Assembly: GCA_021234155.1 (NCBI GenBank)
Contig: JAJEKV010000059.1
Location: 1,159,844 to 1,223,843 of the forward strand
Source: Isoetes taiwanensis
Lineage: Eukaryota > Streptophyta > Lycopodiopsida > Isoetales > Isoetaceae
Direction: 5' to 3'
Length of the DNA stretch: 64,000 bases
Both the position numbers and the translations under genes were made by a program. Under the pieces are notes generated by a model. It saw only the letters and a program-made list of their open reading frames with translations. It was not told the origin of the DNA and did not search any database. Below are positions 1-13,440 of the stretch, in pieces. Position 1 is the stretch's first letter; every line of letters begins with the position of its first letter.

Positions 1-880
1 AGTGTCAGACCCATACCCGGCCTAGTTCACTGGCCGGCTATTAGGCCTAGCTCACTGAAGGAGTCCCGGTAGCCTTTTATGCTCAGGCGAGACCCCACCC
101 CACACTTCATCACCACGGCTCCTTGTCTGGTGCTTCAATCATGCCATAGATTCCACAGCTCGGTGGGATCTTGTACAGAGGCCGCAACTAATGGGAATAA
201 TACAGGGCTCTATCTAGGAGCATACTACAATACATGGGCTTAGAGGTCTCTACCCCCCGTAATCCCTACTTTCTGGAAGAACTAACAGAGATACTACCAA
301 AGATACATCCATCCATCCATCCCAGAGCATAATCAATTGTTGAGAACAGTTCTAACTATCAAACAAGGGTTAATCATCATCAGAGACAAGCAAAGAAGCC
401 TGACAGAGGCGACAACCTACTAGAATCACAACTAAGCTAACTATGTACTAACCGGAACCATAGCTAGCTCCACTATCCCTCTGGGTCGCCATCCTTCTGG
501 CTGGACAGGGTCGAACAACTTCTCAGGGTTGGGCAGCACCTCCTCCTCCATCTCCAATTGCCCCAAATCGAATTGGGGCAAATTGGGGTGCAACCCCCAA
601 TTTGGGTGTCCCAAATTGGAAACTCTGCCTTGCCCAATCGATTTGGGCCAGGTGGCGACTTTAGGTTGGTTAATATTAGCTAATTTGGTATTTTAGCCCT
701 TTTTAATATTAGGTTAAGCCCTAAATTCGAATTAGGGTTTTAGGTTAGGTTTCCACTTTAATAATGAATTGTTAACATAGCTAACCTTAGCTTATGAATA
801 ATTAATGTGCCACTAATTATTCATAATGACGTGTCATGTATTTATACTCAAAAAGGCGTATAAATATATGGAACGTCACA
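1..880 (-). mobile_element. Element A 3' LTR (partial, cut by window start)
   Basis: This is the 3' LTR of a minus-strand LTR retrotransposon. It matches 14,610-15,499 almost base for base over long stretches, including the CCCCAAATCGAATTGGGG block and the tail ending in GAACGTCACA. On the minus strand it begins TGTGACGTTCC directly after a polypurine tract, as a 3' LTR should. The part of the LTR left of position 1 and the outer target duplication lie outside the window. Differences from the 5' LTR are mostly small changes at CG-containing sites. Confidence 0.88.
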
Positions 881-893
881 TTCTCCCCACCTT
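881..893 (-). other. Element A polypurine tract
   Basis: On the minus strand this reads AAGGTGGGGAGAA and is followed at once by the LTR start TGTGACG. It would prime plus-strand DNA synthesis in reverse transcription. The same AAGGTGGAGA-type tract sits next to the 3' LTRs of elements B and C. A 20-nt imperfect palindrome, TGATGCTG-TCCT-CAGCATCA, lies just inside it (899-918). Confidence 0.85.
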
Positions 894-3800
894 AAAAATG
901 ATGCTGTCCTCAGCATCAAGACTACTCTTGTTGCAGGGCAATATATCGTACATTGGAAGGAAGTCTCCCCTCCTTAAAGAGATATCATGAGATTATAAGT
1001 CACACAGACGTTGTCATGTTCAAAGTGATTAAGTTTGAAATGATGTGATATAAGAGATAGAGGTATCGATCAGACATGATCATCGTTTAGGACTGTCAAA
1101 AATCAACAGTCAGGTTTGTGAAAGTCTCACTGTTTCATTCGTGGTGATGAGTTCTTTATCTTATTTAGAAATTATTCTTTCTATACCCACGGGTAATTGA
1201 TTATATATTATGGACAAGTATAGATATAAGCAACTTCTATTTGTTCTTTTAATATAAGGCAGACTTATTTAATCGCGGAGTGTTTAGTAGAAAGTCATTC
1301 TAATCATATTAAGTTCTATGTATATGTCTATTGTATTCTCCCTTCACCTTGCAATTCATTTTATTACAGCCAGCCCTAATTTAATTTTGTATCAAAATTT
1401 TGTTTTCCTATTTTGTTAGAGTTTTAACAACGCGTATATTGGTATCGTCAGTGTTTTGTACTATTTTTGCCATTTTTACCTATATACTCTAATGTTAATT
1501 ACAGACAGACGTTCTTCATCATTTACTATTCATAACCTTGTTATAACATTATCTAAGTCTCATTATTCCCTTAGAAGTTTGTGTAAGACATATATGATTA
1601 TCTCCTTCTATTATATTTGACTATGTGGTTAAGTAACTTTCTCCTTTTGAGTGTTTTTAATGTTTCCACACTCCACACTCGATCCATATTTTACACTTAG
1701 TTGTAGCTGATGGCCAGACCCTGATATGCGAGGGGTAAAGATCCTTAGAAAATGAGACTAGATTGTTGATATAAATGTTGGTTTGATTTCAAATAAAGTT
1801 CTAAGGTGCCAAGACTCCAATTGCGATATTGCTGGCTTTAAATACTCATGGTTAAAAACTTTCGTGGAGCTAAATCTAAAGTCATGGATTCAAAGCTTCT
1901 ATCTAATAATGCTCCAAAATAGAAAGGGTATACACATAATGGAGGGTTTTCGAGGTGAACTAATAGAATAGAATACAAAACGAGCTTTACCTCACATGAG
2001 CACAGATATTAATTCAGTAGATATATGTATACATTTATTAGAGATCTAGATGTTCCTACATTGACATCGCACACATACGACGGAAGCATCGAAAACATGC
2101 CTGGTGCTTCTTACGAGGATTGATTTATCGTGCGGCATATATTGCCATTCTACGTAGAGAGATCACTTTAGAAGTGTAGGTCTCGACAATGGTGGTGAAG
2201 GTATAGAATGTTGACTCGACATTGTATAGCTATTGCTACTTGAAGCGAGGTATGATTCGTGGAACGGTAGAGAATAATGTTCTATGAGGATGTTAATCCA
2301 TAAACTATAGATTATAAATTTACACATACATTGTGTTTCGTAAGGGGATTGATGTTGATGAGGCGTGAAATAAAGATGCAAGATTCTGGGGCCATCGAGA
2401 TGCCGGATAACAGACTGGATAATAATGCGGAACGTAGTTTCCACACAAGGTCAAGAGAAGACAATTGGTAGGAGGAGGCGCAAGCCTCTAAGAGTTGCAA
2501 GGTATGTTGGATTTTTGGTTAAGCTAGACTATGAAGGCAAGTTGACCCCCAGCTAATGAGACACAAGTGGTTAACAAGAGGGACTTGAAAGTTGTTTTAA
2601 CAACGTTTCAAATATAGACAATTTGGAGGGAGACTTTGAATAAACCAAAATCTGGAGTATGGACAAGGTAGGTGCCCAATGAACATCTCAGCCAGGAGAA
2701 TGTGTTCTGGACTTGGTATCGTGTGTGTATCTCGAGGAGTAGCTCCGCGTTATAATATGCGTATTTAGACCATTTAATGGTAAAACATAGCAAGAAAAAG
2801 AAAGGGTGTATAATAGGACTTTTAGTTCAGATCCCATACAAGACGTTAAATATATCCACTAGGACTTAGAGTGGCATCTGCCCCTGTGGAATTTGTGACT
2901 AGAGCTTGCGGACCAAGGCAAATGAAGGCTAGAGAGTCTAGAAAGTGTGGTGTCAAAACCACAACATGTTTATGGTACCAACTAACGGAGTTAAGGAATT
3001 AATTTGGTGGCAAGTATGAACATAACTAGGTGGCTATGTCAACGGAGTACATAGGAGTCTAGACTTAGGGTGCACACATGTTTCTATATCTTATAATAAC
3101 AACGTAGTGGTTTCAGATGTTTGAAGGATTTAGTAGTATTTCATACTACACTAATGAGGAGATCGAAGATGTTAATTGTGATATTCAGATGTATATCATA
3201 TTAAAAGATAGAAGAATAGCCGTACAAGGTGAGTGAAACATTACTTGACAAGGTGTAAAGAATAAGCATAATGATATGCTTATACGAAGATATTGGGTTA
3301 GGTATGTTTTAACAGAGATAAGCATTCAAGCTATCCCAATGGTTAAGGTTGACTATCTTAGATACGCCGTACTAAGGGAGATGAGAAGAGTTTAAATCAA
3401 TGAAAATAGCTAGGGTAAGTCTAGCATATACGGTGATGTCATATTCAAAAACATCCCAAGGATGCTTGGAACGGTATTGGAATAACCGATATTGAGAGCC
3501 TAACTACTCAAAGGTTGTAGATACCAATGAACTACTTCAACGTTATAAGCTGAGAGCATTTATTTGGTTTTGGAAATAAAAAGATGTTTAAAATATCGCG
3601 TCTCCCTAATGGAAAAAAAGAAGGAGTACGATGGTGATTATACCTTTAGGAATAACCGAGAAGAGGGCAATACATAGCAATTGCAAGTCCCGATAAGAAT
3701 CAAGACGAGGTGTACAGATTAGAAGAGGTGAGATTATATAGACCAATAGTCCATATATGCTAAGAGCTACCCTACTCGCGGGAAACAATTCTAGATGATG

Positions 3801-3949
3801 AAGTAGAAGGCGGAGGATCCGTTGCCTTGAGGCATAGACCCGTTAGAGATTATGACTGTGGAACTCTGAAGAGAGTAGGGAATCGGATAACTACATGGCG
3901 GTTACTAACGAAGATTGAAACATTGGGTTTTCCTATTAAGAGACTGAGA
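894..3949 (-). other. Element A interior, 3' part, no recognisable coding
   Basis: AT-rich sequence between the PPT and the nested LINE. Only short open stretches occur on either strand. None shows gag, protease, RT, RNase H or integrase motifs. I read it as the non-coding interior of a large LARD-like non-autonomous element, or as very old decayed pol. Confidence 0.5.
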
Positions 3950-4785
3950 TTTTTTTTTTTTTTTTAAAGTAAGAGTTGGTTTTGTCATTAATTATAAAAT
4001 CTCAGAGATACAATGTAATAGCATGCCCTTAAACTAAGCATACCAAAAAGTGTATCAGAATCAGCCACTAACAGTAATAACAGGACACTTAGAATAGTTT
4101 GTATCCAGTGAAAAGGATGAGTCAGAATAATGAGCAGCTACACTTAAGAAGATCCGATGGTACTCCCATTCTTGGAGTATAGAAAAATTTTGTAACCTCT
4201 GCAATGCCGTGTAGAATTTGATAACCTTGAGAGAGAACTGATAACCTGCCAAAATTGAATCCACCAAAAAGGTAAGCCAGCTCTAAATCAAATAAGAGCA
4301 AAGACGTGTTTCCTGGAGAATGGGCCAACAACAAGGGTATATCAGGTCTGGGATGAGAAAACAGAATTGAAGTATGCATTGAATCCATCTGTAGTCCCGA
4401 AAAGATAATGATTGGGTGCCCAATTGTTATGATAGCATAGACGGAACATGTCTCTTCCTTCCAAGAGCAAAAGAAGAGAACCATAGAGGTCGGCCAACAG
4501 TTTGTGGTTATAGTACATGGTTCTGTACCTAGTCAGCTGAGTCTCATTAAGAAGGAAATTGTTGACTGACAGAAACATCCAAAGGCAATGAAGTTGCACA
4601 ACCTCTCTGCAAAAAATGCTCGCCCACATATCTTCACTTTCTTTCAGATGTCTCCTATGCCCTTTTTTCATGAGAAAAGAATCCATAGAGGAGGCAATGT
4701 CATTCTCCATAATGTGATCAGTTGAAGTCCGACCAAACGAGATCGGTCTTTGTCGAATTTGTTTCTCCCCTCTCCACGCAGGAAT

Positions 4786-7700
4786 TCAAGATACTCTAGG
4801 ATCATCAGTGAGAAACAAATTAGAATCCACAACATTAAGATTTGAAGCAAATAAACTGTAGTGTCCACTAAACTGCCCAAAGACCTCCCATTTCCTGTCA
4901 AAGTTAGTACCAAATTTCTTTTTATGAGCAGTTGCAATAGTCTCAAAGTCAAACTGAAAATGCATCTTAATCCAAAAGATAGAAGGATTCTTATGACCAT
5001 ATAACACGCGATTTCTTGCTTTCCAAATATTCCATAAAGCTATGTAAATGATTGAATTTGTAAACATATCATTATGTTGAATAAGGGATAGAAGATCTCC
5101 ATTATTCCCAATACCAAATCTAGCAAAGAATCCAGTTCAAAAAAATCATCTAACTTACAAAGAAAAGAAAATATGAGAAAAGTCCTCTAGATTGTTACAG
5201 CTTTAAGGGGCAATTTGTCGAGATGTTAGGATTTCTTTTGGAAACAGAGACCAGATTATTCAGACCGCCATTAGCAAGTAAACCGTGATAAAATAAGAAA
5301 TTTTTGGAGGACAATAAGAATTCCAAACATTATAGAAAAGACTCTTAAGTTTGATCATAAGAAATAGACCATTTTAGCATAGCTTTGCAATTATCCATGT
5401 TAGAGGACATAGCATTATATACATCCTTCACTTTGTAGACTCCTTTTCCTTTTTATAGTCCAATGGGGTTTATCAGATTGGGGGATAAGTTTGTGAGAAA
5501 GGGTTTAATAAGAGCATAGATTTTTTATCGATGATGTACCTCCAATCATACCCTTCAGCCTAGTCCAAGAGATAACTCTCCCATCAATAATCAAGTCCTT
5601 AAGGTAAAGGAAACCAGCCTCAGACCACTTCTTATATATTCTAGGATGCTTGATGGCAAGAATGGGAGGATTTTGCTCAACTAAAATTGGATTCCGTAAG
5701 ATTGTAGTATCTTCATGAAGCTTTTCCCTAGCAATAAAATGGAAGTTAGGAGAGATGACATTCCAAGCCTTGATAAGATTACACATAAGGGGAGAAATAT
5801 TAGTGGCGTGTCTCAAATTGATTGAAGGCGTAATGAGGGAGCAAGTGCTGAATAGAGGGGTGACCATGAGGATGACTCAGATTAATCCAATATCTGATGA
5901 ATTTACAGGCCGGAGAAGGATTCCCATGAATTGATTTCCATATAAACTTCCCAGCAAGAGCTTGTGCTTGTCCTGAAAAGATTTTGCATCCTAAACCACC
6001 GTAAGATTTCGAAACTGCGATAGAATTCCAGTTGACCAAATGACTACCTTTCCAAATAAAGTTTCGAGGATTTTCTCAAGCTCCAGATAGACACATTTTG
6101 GAGCCACCAAGGCTGTTGAGAAGTATACATGAGAGCTAGCAAGAACAGCATTAGCAATAATAGTTACGCACGCTAGAGAAAGATAGTTCCCTGTAATTGT
6201 TCGGTTTCTTTTTATTCGAGGAAGGATAGGATCCCAAAGACCTTTGATAGTATGATCCATAGCAAGAGGCATACCTAGAAGCTTGGTTGCCTGATTGGAG
6301 GGGAGGACATTTATCCCAGCTAAAGTTGGAGTATTGACATCTCCAATAATCAAACTTTTGTTCAAGTTCAAATGGATACCAGATGCAGCAGAGAATTGAC
6401 CTAAAATCTTGAGGAAGAGATTGATGTTTTGAAGATCAGCATCAAGAAAGGAGAAGGTGTCATCAGCATATTGGAGAATGGTGATACTATCATTGGAATT
6501 TGGTAGATTTAGGCCTTTTTAAATGAGCTGAATTTCGATAATGCAAAACAACCTTAGTTAGGAGTTCAGCAGCCACTAAGAATAAATAGGGAGCAAGAGG
6601 GCATCCTTGCCTTACTCCACAAGAGAGAGGGAAGAAACCAGTGGGGACACCATTTATAAGAATAGCTGAGTTCGATCTAGCATTCAGACCATGAATAAGA
6701 TTAATAATCTTTGGATGGAAACCAATTTTGACATTGCAAAAATCCAGAAATCCCACCTAACTGTAATCAAATGCTCTCTTGAAATCTAATTTAAGGAGAA
6801 TGCAATTTTGATTTGAAATTTTATTCCCAAGAGACTCTCCATAGCAGCCACATAGTTATCCAGAATGAATCTATTTGGAAGAAAAGCAGATTGAGTTGGG
6901 CTAATATTTCTTTGAAGAAAGTTTTTGATCCTGAGAGCAATGATCTTGGCACAAAGTTTATATGTAATGTTTGTGAGAGAGATTGGTCTCCAGTCTTGGA
7001 ACTTTGAAGGGTGATCAACCTTAGGAACCAAAGTTATCAGGCCACTGGAAATAGAAGGATGAAGATGATTAGAGTTCCAGAAGGCAGTAACTAGAGAGAT
7101 CAGGTCATTTCTGAGAATGTCCCAGAATTTGATATAAAATTCAGCTGGGAAACCATCAGGGCCAGGAGATTTACCATTACTAAAGGACTTGAGGGTGTCA
7201 TAAATCTCATTATGGGAAGGAATGGCAGCCAGAGACTCGTCCATGGATTCCAGAGGATCAGGTAAAATATTATTGACTAAGGAATAAAAGTCATTTGCAT
7301 CCGAGATCTCATTGGGAGGAATTGGTTTGTCTTTAAAAAGGTCCATGTATCTACTCTTGAAGAAATTAGCAATGTCAGAATGAGAATTATATTTAATATC
7401 CTGATCATCAATAGTCTCAGTAATGGAGTTTCTAAGAACTCTACTTTTGGCTACCCTGAAGAAAAAACCTGAGGAGCCAGAGTCCATATCATTAGTATAT
7501 TTGATCTTGCATCTAATTGCAGAGCCTTTAGCTTCAATCTCCTCAATACTTTTGATTTTTCTCTCAAGAATTTCTTCCCCTACTTGAAGGTTAGAGCTGG
7601 AAGGATCATTTTGGAGTAAGGATCTAATTTCTTTCATATACATGAGGAGCTGGTTTTTTTCCTTGCTGCACTTATCTTTGATAAGCTTAGACCAGTTCTT

Positions 7701-8650
7701 AATCCATCTTTTGACTTCCTTGATTTTAGAGTAGAAAAGCTTCATAGGAGGCATAGAGTTACCAGCAAACCTAATGGTCAGCTCATCATAGAAAGTTCTG
7801 AATTGGGAGCAGAAATTTTCATTCTCGAGAAGAGAAGAGTTAAATTTATAAGGAGTGCTCCCTCTCTTTGAATCCTAATAGCATGGGAGGTATGAAGGAA
7901 TTGAGGCCGATGGTTCTAAATGGAGGTTCCTTCATCACTTGTTACATAACTATTGTCCCAAAAGGCTGTAGATGGATTGGAAACATAAAATCTGTCAAGA
8001 GTGCAATAAACCCTTGCTCTATCTTTTTGCTTATTAGACCAAGTGTAGGTGGCAGTGGAAGAGGGAATATGAATGAGATTGTTATCAGAGATAAGCAGAT
8101 CAGTTAGCGCTTTTCAGCTTGAGGACATATTTATTTTATTTCCCAACTTAAAATCCCAAGAAGGGGTATTATTGAAGTCTCCAGCAACAATCCAGTTGTC
8201 TATAGTTTGAGATCCTAACCAACTATTAATTTCACTCCATATAGGTTCCCTATCTTTTGGAGAGGTAGGGGCATATATATTGATGATTCCAAAATTGGAA
8301 TTCGAGACAGAGCAAATCATAGCCTGCCAAGCTTTGGAAGGGCTATTGTAGAAGGAGGAATGCTTGATGTCTTTTTTCCAAACAATGGCTAAACCACCAC
8401 TAGCCCCAGAAGAGTTAATCCAGATTGAAGAAGAAGAAGGGTATATCCAATCCCCCAAATTGCTACATTCAAAAAGAGGGAAGTTTAAGCTCCCCTGAAG
8501 AAGGATTATATCAAAGATTATACATCCCGATTTGAGCAATAGCCCTTCTTCTTTTCAAAGGACCTTTATGCCTCTAAGGTTCGTGAAAGGATCTTCATTA
8601 TAAGAAGGAAGATAGAAAAGGCAATTTATAATCTATTCTTTCTTGATTTT
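4786..8650 (-). pseudogene. LINE ORF2: endonuclease-reverse transcriptase, broken
   Basis: Remnant of the LINE ORF2 polyprotein, which nicks target DNA and copies the element RNA by target-primed reverse transcription. The endonuclease domain lies at about 8,114-8,539 (GGLAIVWK, IINIYAPT, WIVAGDFNN). The linker runs to 7,754. RT occupies 6,360-7,754, with SPGPDGFPAEFY and WRPISLTN motifs, GVRQGCPLAPYLF near 6,600 and the catalytic YADDT block at about 6,450. The thumb and connection continue at 5,505-6,371 and a WNIWKARNR segment at 4,786-5,067. Several frameshifts and stops break the frame, so no active protein is expected. Below 4,786 open frames exist in the RNase H position but I could not recognise the fold. 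Confidence 0.85.
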
Positions 8651-8698
8651 CTCTTTCTTCGGTATTTTGAGCGGGATTTTTATTTAGACCGCACAAGA

Positions 8699-9480
8699 TC
8701 AATCCCAGTTTATCTCCATCCTTTTAGATGATTTTTTCACGTGATCGACTCTTCTCGATTTAGGATCAATACTAAAATTTTCATTTAAATATTCTTTTTT
8801 ATCCCAGTTCTCTTTGTCACTCCCAAAACCATCATTATCACTATAATCAGAACATCCTCCAGGAAAGAATTGAAACATAGGATTAATGTTAATAGGGTTT
8901 ACATTAACATTTGAAGGAGCGTAAGTAAGAACTTGCCTCGGTACTTTCTTTTCTTGAAGCTCCACAATTTGAGTGTCTTCGTGGGTATCAGAACAAAAAT
9001 CGAGCAATCGAGTAGCAAAAGTAATCATTCCCCATCTCATTTATTGTAAGTCCCTTCAAAAGTGAAATTTGTGGAGCGAGATTTTGCAGAGAGGCCATCT
9101 GCTCAGCAAACTTATCTGATATTCTGATTGGACTTATAGAGGAATCCATCACAGGAGAGTCAAGGTCAATTAGGGAGGGCAGCTCTTCAATGTTTGTACC
9201 AGCAGACTGAGTATGTATAGGAGAAGTGGCTAAGGGATGGAAAGGTGAGGGACAATTTTGGGAAACACTTTTTTTGCTATTATTTAATTCAGTAATCAAG
9301 CTTACCATTAAGGTCGATAATACACCGAAAGGATTAGAGCAGCTTGACTTTGAAGTTGACTTGCCGATGTTCTCAATCTTGAGTCAAATCAGTTTCTTGG
9401 CGGAGCGCTGCGCCTGCGCTAGGGCGATGAATGGGGGGAGGAGGCCGCCCTTCTCCTCCTCGACCCAAGATCAAGCATGA
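8699..9480 (-). pseudogene. LINE ORF1-like region
   Basis: Two overlapping minus-strand open stretches (8,699-9,040 and 8,988-9,308) lie directly upstream of ORF2, where an L1 ORF1 (RNA-binding chaperone) belongs. They are rich in Ser, Asn and Asp. I see no zinc knuckle or RRM motif, so the assignment rests on position. More upstream sequence to about 9,480 is open but GC-rich and unlike the rest. Confidence 0.4.
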
Positions 9481-9850
9481 CCATCCCTTGCATAGACGAA
9501 TCCCTAATCTGATGCTAGTGGGGTTTGCCAATGGCCATGGGGTTTCTTTCTTGAAAGAATTTTGCGATTTTGATTCGTAAGCGACTTCAAGGCGGTCTTT
9601 TCGGTTTGTGTTGGTAAGCCACTAACGTGGCTTTTTGCTTTTAGTCTTTTAACAAGAATGATGATTTTGTTTAAGCAAATCACACCGAAAAGGGCGTGGA
9701 GCCTATAAGGTGAAGCAGATTTAAGGTGAATTAGAAAGAAAGCAGTTTTTGGTCTTCTTTAGGGAATCTTTTTAGATGGATCCTCCGACGATGGTTTTTT
9801 CCCTCCTCTTGCTCTTTCTTGCTAGCGGGAAGATTTAGGGATGTTTTCTT

Positions 9851-12800
9851 GGAAAGAGCCAGGTAAGTTCTTGGTCACAATTTTTAGTTTTAAAAACAGG
9901 ATGTCGGATTGTTTGATATTGCCGAAGCTAGGGAGTGTTGGTGTGTCGTGAAGACGCTTCCATATCAAGACCTGGATATCATGAGCCAAACTTTAGGGGA
10001 GTTTTGGTGGTTTGGGTCGTGTCTAGCCTATTGCAGTTGGCCGACCGGCACTTCCCGACAATGCAAAGATCTCATTTCAATCTCACATTTGGTAGCAAAA
10101 CGCTAATTGGATTATAGTTCAAGCATTTTAGCCTCTCCGAAAGCAAAGCAAGGGAGATTGTTCAGTTACCCTTTGTCTCTTTTCTCTGCATTTCTAAATT
10201 TGCAAGAGGTTCTTGAAGCACTCAAGATTTGTCTACAACTTGTGGAAAATGCGGAATTAACTCCTGTAGTATTCTATTTAGCTAAGAAGATGTTCATACT
10301 GTAGTATTAGTTGGATAGAAGAAGAGGTTGTGAGAGCCGTATGAGTACTATAGCTGCAGACATGATTCAGATCCATGAGGGATCCTTTGTACTTTATTCA
10401 TATCTGATCCATGAGGGATCTTTGTATTGTAATTCTTCCAATCTGTTCAATACCTGGAAAGGATTAGAGCAGTTGACTTTGAAGTTGACTCTGATGTTCT
10501 GACACTGAGAGATTTTAATGCCTCCATGTACAACATTTGAAGTGATCAAAAGTTGAAGGTGACATGGTAACTTAAAAAAATAGGTTAGTTGTGACAAAGC
10601 ATGGCGAAATACGAAGGATATTTAACTGAAGGACCCTTTAGAAAAGGCCTTCGATTGTGGTAGAAATGTTTGGAATTATGGCATAATCCCGTGGGGGAAA
10701 TCATAGTTTATGTACGGGGTTAAAGTGCCATGAGGCACTAAAGGAATGGTTGAAATAGCTAGAGACCCTGTCAAAATCTAGGCAACATATACAAGTCCAA
10801 CATAAAGTTGGCCCCTGTCCATTTGGGAAGTAGGTGGCGCAGCCACATCATAAAGGTACATAGGCAATGGGTTTTGTTTGAAAGAACTACGATGGTTTAT
10901 AGTTTAGCTAAGTTAGAGCAGAGCCCTAGCATTGTGGGATGTGGATATATGTTTATTATGTACATATCATGTACACATACGATAAACATCTTAACCAAAG
11001 TTACTAATGAAGGGTCTGGAGATATGTTCGAGATGTGTAAACAACATTCAATCTGTTGCAGGCTAAGGTATGATGTCGTAGGTGGCACTTGAAATAAATG
11101 TCAACGGCCACTAGAATGAAGCTTAAGATGAGGGGGTTGAATAGTACAATAGTACAATTGCAGGATAGGGGCTAGAAGTTCGATTGTGTCTTGCATAGAC
11201 ACCCAAGACTAGCTTTCCCACATGATCCATACCCGGATCAGGCAGAGGTCGAGCTAGAATAAACAGGACTCGAACATTGATACAAGTCCGGGTCATATCA
11301 AACGTAGGTAATTGTAGGGAGACTCACAAAATACCAGGCAGGCACCTTGATGAGTCCAGGTAATTTACGAAGGCTCACCCGCTCTTAGGCCATGACTATG
11401 GCTTAAATGAGGATGCCAAGTCATTTGGAATGCCAGAACAACGTTATAGCATCATGACAGAAAAATGTAATGACTAACATTTCCAGGATGTAGGAGAATG
11501 TTGAATCATAACCCCCAATGATAGGTGGGTTAACAATATAGGGAACATATAATAGCGGCTTGGAAGCCACAAGACGATTAATGAATACGTAACGGAGTAA
11601 ATGGACTAGTGACGCTACTGAATAAAGGTCATAGCCAAAGGGTAAAATGTGTACGCTGTGGCAGGCGTAAGGGTCAGAATACTGAAAATTGATCATAGAC
11701 GCAGAGAACATATTGAAGAAGAGAAGGAATAAAGGCCCTTATAAATGATATTTAGCAATGTGGATATGAAGGACCTAACATGAAGGGTGGTCTTTGCTAA
11801 CATACAAAGATAGACTTGCGGCTTGAAAGGCAGCAAGAGCTGAAAAACTCTTTAGATTTCCATGTCCTAGGACAACATGGTGAATTGAATTCACCAAGGA
11901 CATTTTTAATAAATAGATAAATAGGTAGATAGCATTTATATGTCATGCCACATTGGCAGCGTCCATGAGGACATATGACTGACCCCCAGAGACTTGAACA
12001 CAAGATCTCTGAATAGAGGAGACCTATCTTGAGAGGTCTTTGGGTGGCACTGTCCTTTGGGATATTCACATAATCCCTTGGAATATGTAAGTTCATTTGC
12101 AGAACTTAAGGATGACTAGGCATTTTAAAAAATACTTTGCGCGGACCATATCTAGATACTGTAGAAGGAGGTGAGTAATCAACAATGGTTGGAGGCAAGT
12201 GGAATGTATGGAAGAACAACTCTAAAAGAGGGTAGACCGCTGTCAGTCTGACGGCGTGTAGCGCAGATAATTAATTACAGGTGTATATGCGGTGAAGCTT
12301 GGCACAAAAGGATACCAAAGTTTGTACCCGGGATTGATTGGAATAAGAGATGACATTGTTGTTGGGGGTCCAACACAAGCGTTCACTACGTATTACAGAG
12401 TTTGTATCGTGGTTTGGGCAAATGGTCCATAAAAAGAACACGACCATTGAGAAGAAGTAGTGAAGGGTGGTAGGATTAAAGCTACCCATGGTCTAGAGGG
12501 GTGCTGCATGGCAGTCGCTAGTTGGTTGGGCGAAAAGAGATCCTTTCTCTGGGAAATGAGACGAGTCAAGGTTTAGACACTAGAGAGAGACAATGTTAAT
12601 TATAATTATGTCTATAAAACATTACTTATATAACGTTGAATAAGGTCTAATATAAAGCATATGAATGTAGTATGGATTGGATCATGGCAAGGCCCGAAGG
12701 AATTGTGTTATCAAGGCATCTACCAAAGGAAAAAAAAATAATAATTAAAGTTATAGGTCGAGGAACGCCGATAACTGGACATTATTATCGTCGCCTAAAG

Positions 12801-13189
12801 AATATCCAAGGATATAACACATGCTGCTATTCTAGAGAGTTGCCCTGTCGTTAATTAAATTCTGGAATTAGTCCCACCAAGTGAGTTGATGTTATCATAA
12901 CAAGTTGGCCGGACTTGCTAGATTACGTCGTGTCATTTGGTCGGTTTATTCCTAGGGGATACTAGCTTTATATATGGTTAACAGTTATCCCGTTGACTAT
13001 GGCAGAGAGAGATCGACTTCCGTGGCTATGGCAAGACTGCTTACTCCGATGGCTATGGCGAGAAGAGTTTGCTCCGGTGGAGTTGTTTGCCTCCACAACG
13101 TGGGTTTACCAAAGGCACGCCTCTAATTTAAATATGGAGTAGATGCACTATAAATACTAGAAAAGGTGCTATATCCTTTCAAGAAAGAA
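9851..13189 (-). other. Element A interior, 5' part, no recognisable coding
   Basis: No gag-like frame is visible on either strand although this is the gag position for a minus-strand element. A short tandem of GATCCATGAGGGATC occurs at about 10,368-10,423. A 30-nt segment beginning AAAGGATTAGAGCAG occurs at 9,331 and again at 10,457. A degenerate minisatellite built on GTGGCTATGGC lies at about 12,995-13,075. Confidence 0.45.
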
Positions 13190-13265
13190 GTTAGCTTATT
13201 GGTAAAGGTGTTGGCTTGGGTGCAGAAGGTCAGGGGTCAGTCCCATGATGTACCTTTTTCTTAAA
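13190..13265 (+). repeat. tRNA-like SINE head 1
   Basis: The sequence TTAGCTTATTGGTAAAGG resembles a pol III A box, and GGGGTCAGTCCC about 35 nt later resembles a B box. The arrangement matches the tRNA-derived head of plant SINEs, followed by a T-rich tail. It lies in the 5' leader of element A. A true tRNA is unlikely because arms and anticodon loop do not pair convincingly. Confidence 0.4.
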
Positions 13266-13339
13266 AGAACGGCTAATTGGACAAAACAGAAACTAGATAT
13301 GTATAACAAAGAGATAGAACATATATATATATATTACAT

Positions 13340-13440
13340 AAAGAAAGTTGGCAAAATGGAAAGAGTGTTGGGTTGGAAGTAGGAGGTCACGGGTTCAAAA
13401 CATGGGCGGAAAGGGAAAAGCTTTTTTTTTTTCTTTTTAA
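13340..13440 (+). repeat. tRNA-like SINE head 2
   Basis: A second copy of the same arrangement: GTTGGCAAAATGGAAAGAG (A-box-like), then GGTCACGGGTTCAAAAC (B-box-like), and a T-run at about 13,421-13,431. It follows the first head by about 150 bp in the same orientation, suggesting a tandem or dimeric SINE. Confidence 0.4.

Larger units (their letters stand above)
3950..9850 (-). mobile_element. Nested LINE (L1-type) retrotransposon, near full length
   Basis: Minus-strand LINE inserted in element A. Its 3' end is the 16-nt T-run at 3,950-3,965, which is poly(A) on the element strand. Going 5' it carries a degenerate 3' region, ORF2 (about 4,786-8,650) and ORF1-like frames (about 8,699-9,480). 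The leader probably ends near 9,850, but no exact target duplication fixes that boundary. Being nested, it inserted after element A. Confidence 0.75.
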
